A DNA stretch of 64,000 nt from Candidatus Gemmiger stercorigallinarum (GTDB taxonomy: Bacteria > Bacillota > Clostridia > Oscillospirales > Ruminococcaceae). The stretch covers positions 41,315-105,314 of the forward strand of contig DWWX01000021.1 in the NCBI GenBank assembly GCA_019119495.1, in the 5' to 3' direction. This document shows, piece by piece, positions 63,465 to 64,000 of this stretch (within the stretch, counting starts at the first letter, position 1; every line of letters starts with the position of its first letter). Below the pieces are notes generated by a model, which saw only the letters and a program-made list of their open reading frames with translations, was not told where the DNA came from and searched no databases. Both the position numbers and the translations under genes were made by a program.

Positions 63465-63505
63465 ATGCCCTCTGGAAAACGGTAAGTTTTTCAGAGGGCA
63501 TTTTT
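63465..63505. terminator. Bidirectional terminator between guaA and the XRE gene
   Basis: ATGCCCTCTG and AAAAC pair with GTTTT and CAGAGGGCAT (63465-63501), followed by TTTT; the left flank suits termination on the minus strand less well. Confidence 0.85.
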
Positions 63506-63512
63506 GTGTCCC

Positions 63513-64000
63513 TTATTCTTTTCTCCACTTTTTCTTGGGTTGGAACTTCCCGCATCCATCAGAAGTTTGGGGCCAGTTGAGCTTCCACTCTTGATACTCC
63601 TCTTTGGTGATCTGACCGGCTTGCAGCTCCTTTTTCCGCTGCTGCCATTCCCGCATGAACTCATCCAGAAGCCGGTAGTTAAAGCTGACCGCCATGTGAG
63701 AACTGGAGGAATCAGGGTCGGTGACTTCATATAGCTTGGTGCCAGGGTAGTGCTCGTCTAACTCGAACAGGGTGTACATGATGTCTTCTGCAGCATACAA
63801 GGTGGGCTCATATAAGGAGCGGTAGTTGACATCCAGAGCTTCTGCTAGCTTACGGAGCAAGTCTTCTTTGGGGGTGCGAGTGTTGCTTTCGTACTGTGCA
63901 ATACGGATATCTGCACTTTTTTCATCAAAGCCAACGGCAATGCCCAACTCTTTCTGGGTCATGCCTCGAAAGTTGCGGGCACGCTTGATTCGATCACCGA
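63513..64000 (-). CDS. XRE-family regulator, N-terminus beyond the window
   Basis: At least 162 residues are in the window. The frame stays open to the right edge as GDRIKRARNFRGMTQKELG, which completes the first helices of a Cro/CI-type domain, so an internal ATG at 63962 is not the start. The domain continues RIAQYESNTRTPKEDLLRKLAEALDVNYRSLYEP. The C-terminal part (about the last 95 residues) has an unfamiliar region with YTLFELDEHYPGTKLYEV and a Lys/Glu-rich helical end (EWQQRKKELQAGQITKEEYQ). Codons are far less G/C-ending than in guaA, suggesting acquisition by transfer, perhaps as an element regulator. Confidence 0.85.
   Translation of the reverse strand, partial: GDRIKRARNFRGMTQKELGIAVGFDEKSADIRIAQYESNTRTPKEDLLRKLAEALDVNYRSLYEPTLYAAEDIMYTLFELDEHYPGTKLYEVTDPDSSSSHMAVSFNYRLLDEFMREWQQRKKELQAGQITKEEYQEWKLNWPQTSDGCGKFQPKKKWRKE

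Overview
The window reads as chromosomal DNA of a GC-rich, low-sporulation-signature Clostridia, most likely Oscillospiraceae (Ruminococcaceae) of the Gemmiger/Subdoligranulum/Faecalibacterium neighbourhood. This is inferred from Firmicutes-type features: T-box leaders, consensus SigA promoters with 17-bp spacers, AGGAGG ribosome binding sites, class III fructose bisphosphatase, CBS/DRTGG pyrophosphatase, DUF2975/XRE and GntR(YtrA)/ABC pairs, combined with strongly G/C-ending codons. No genus marker such as 16S rRNA is present, so the placement is an inference.

Layout. 1-1263: end of the ATP synthase operon (atpD 3' part, atpC, terminator). 1404-7414: HAD phosphatase, a T-box-controlled CstA-family transporter, release factor 3 and a small membrane protein. 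7480-12780: a valine T-box, valS, then VanZ-like protein and folC. 12811-22252 (nearly all minus strand): DUF4177, a two-permease ABC exporter with a GntR regulator, GNAT + Lrp, a PASTA penicillin-binding protein, HAAS + PadR, typA. 22571-28975 (plus): pyrophosphatase, DUF6020 membrane protein, DegV, class III FBPase. 29083-35814: upp, rpiB, tsaB, tsaE (minus), a RodA/FtsW protein (plus), XRE regulator, YifB/ComM ATPase and an unknown membrane protein (minus). 36109-40742: phosphoglucomutase, DUF2975 + XRE, a secreted Cys-containing protein, rpmE with a folded leader, YigZ. 40973-45817: dgt, GH25 lysozyme, dnaG, rpoD. 45818-47300: a non-coding stretch with two degenerate copies of a palindrome-rich dispersed repeat, then the rpoB promoter and leader. 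47301-61589: rpoB, rpoC, pepF, rpsL, rpsG, fusA, tuf. 61805-63355: guaA. 63356-64000: a junction followed by an AT-richer XRE regulator that runs off the window.

How the genes work together. Most of the window is housekeeping: transcription (rpoB, rpoC, rpoD), replication priming (dnaG), translation (rpsL, rpsG, fusA, tuf, rpmE, prfC, typA, valS, tsaB/tsaE), energy (atpD/atpC), envelope (PBP, RodA/FtsW, GH25) and central metabolism (fbp, pgm, rpiB, upp, folC, guaA). Regulation is unusually readable: about a dozen promoters match TTGACA-N17-TATAAT closely, two T-box riboswitches can be folded by eye, and small regulators (GntR, Lrp, PadR, two XRE) sit next to their likely targets. The most interesting points are an apparent isoleucine-specifier T-box in front of a CstA-family transporter, the repeat cluster between rpoD and rpoB, paired identical hairpins between dnaG and rpoD, and a possible island junction at the 3' end of guaA. 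I found no CRISPR array, tRNA, rRNA or intact insertion sequence.
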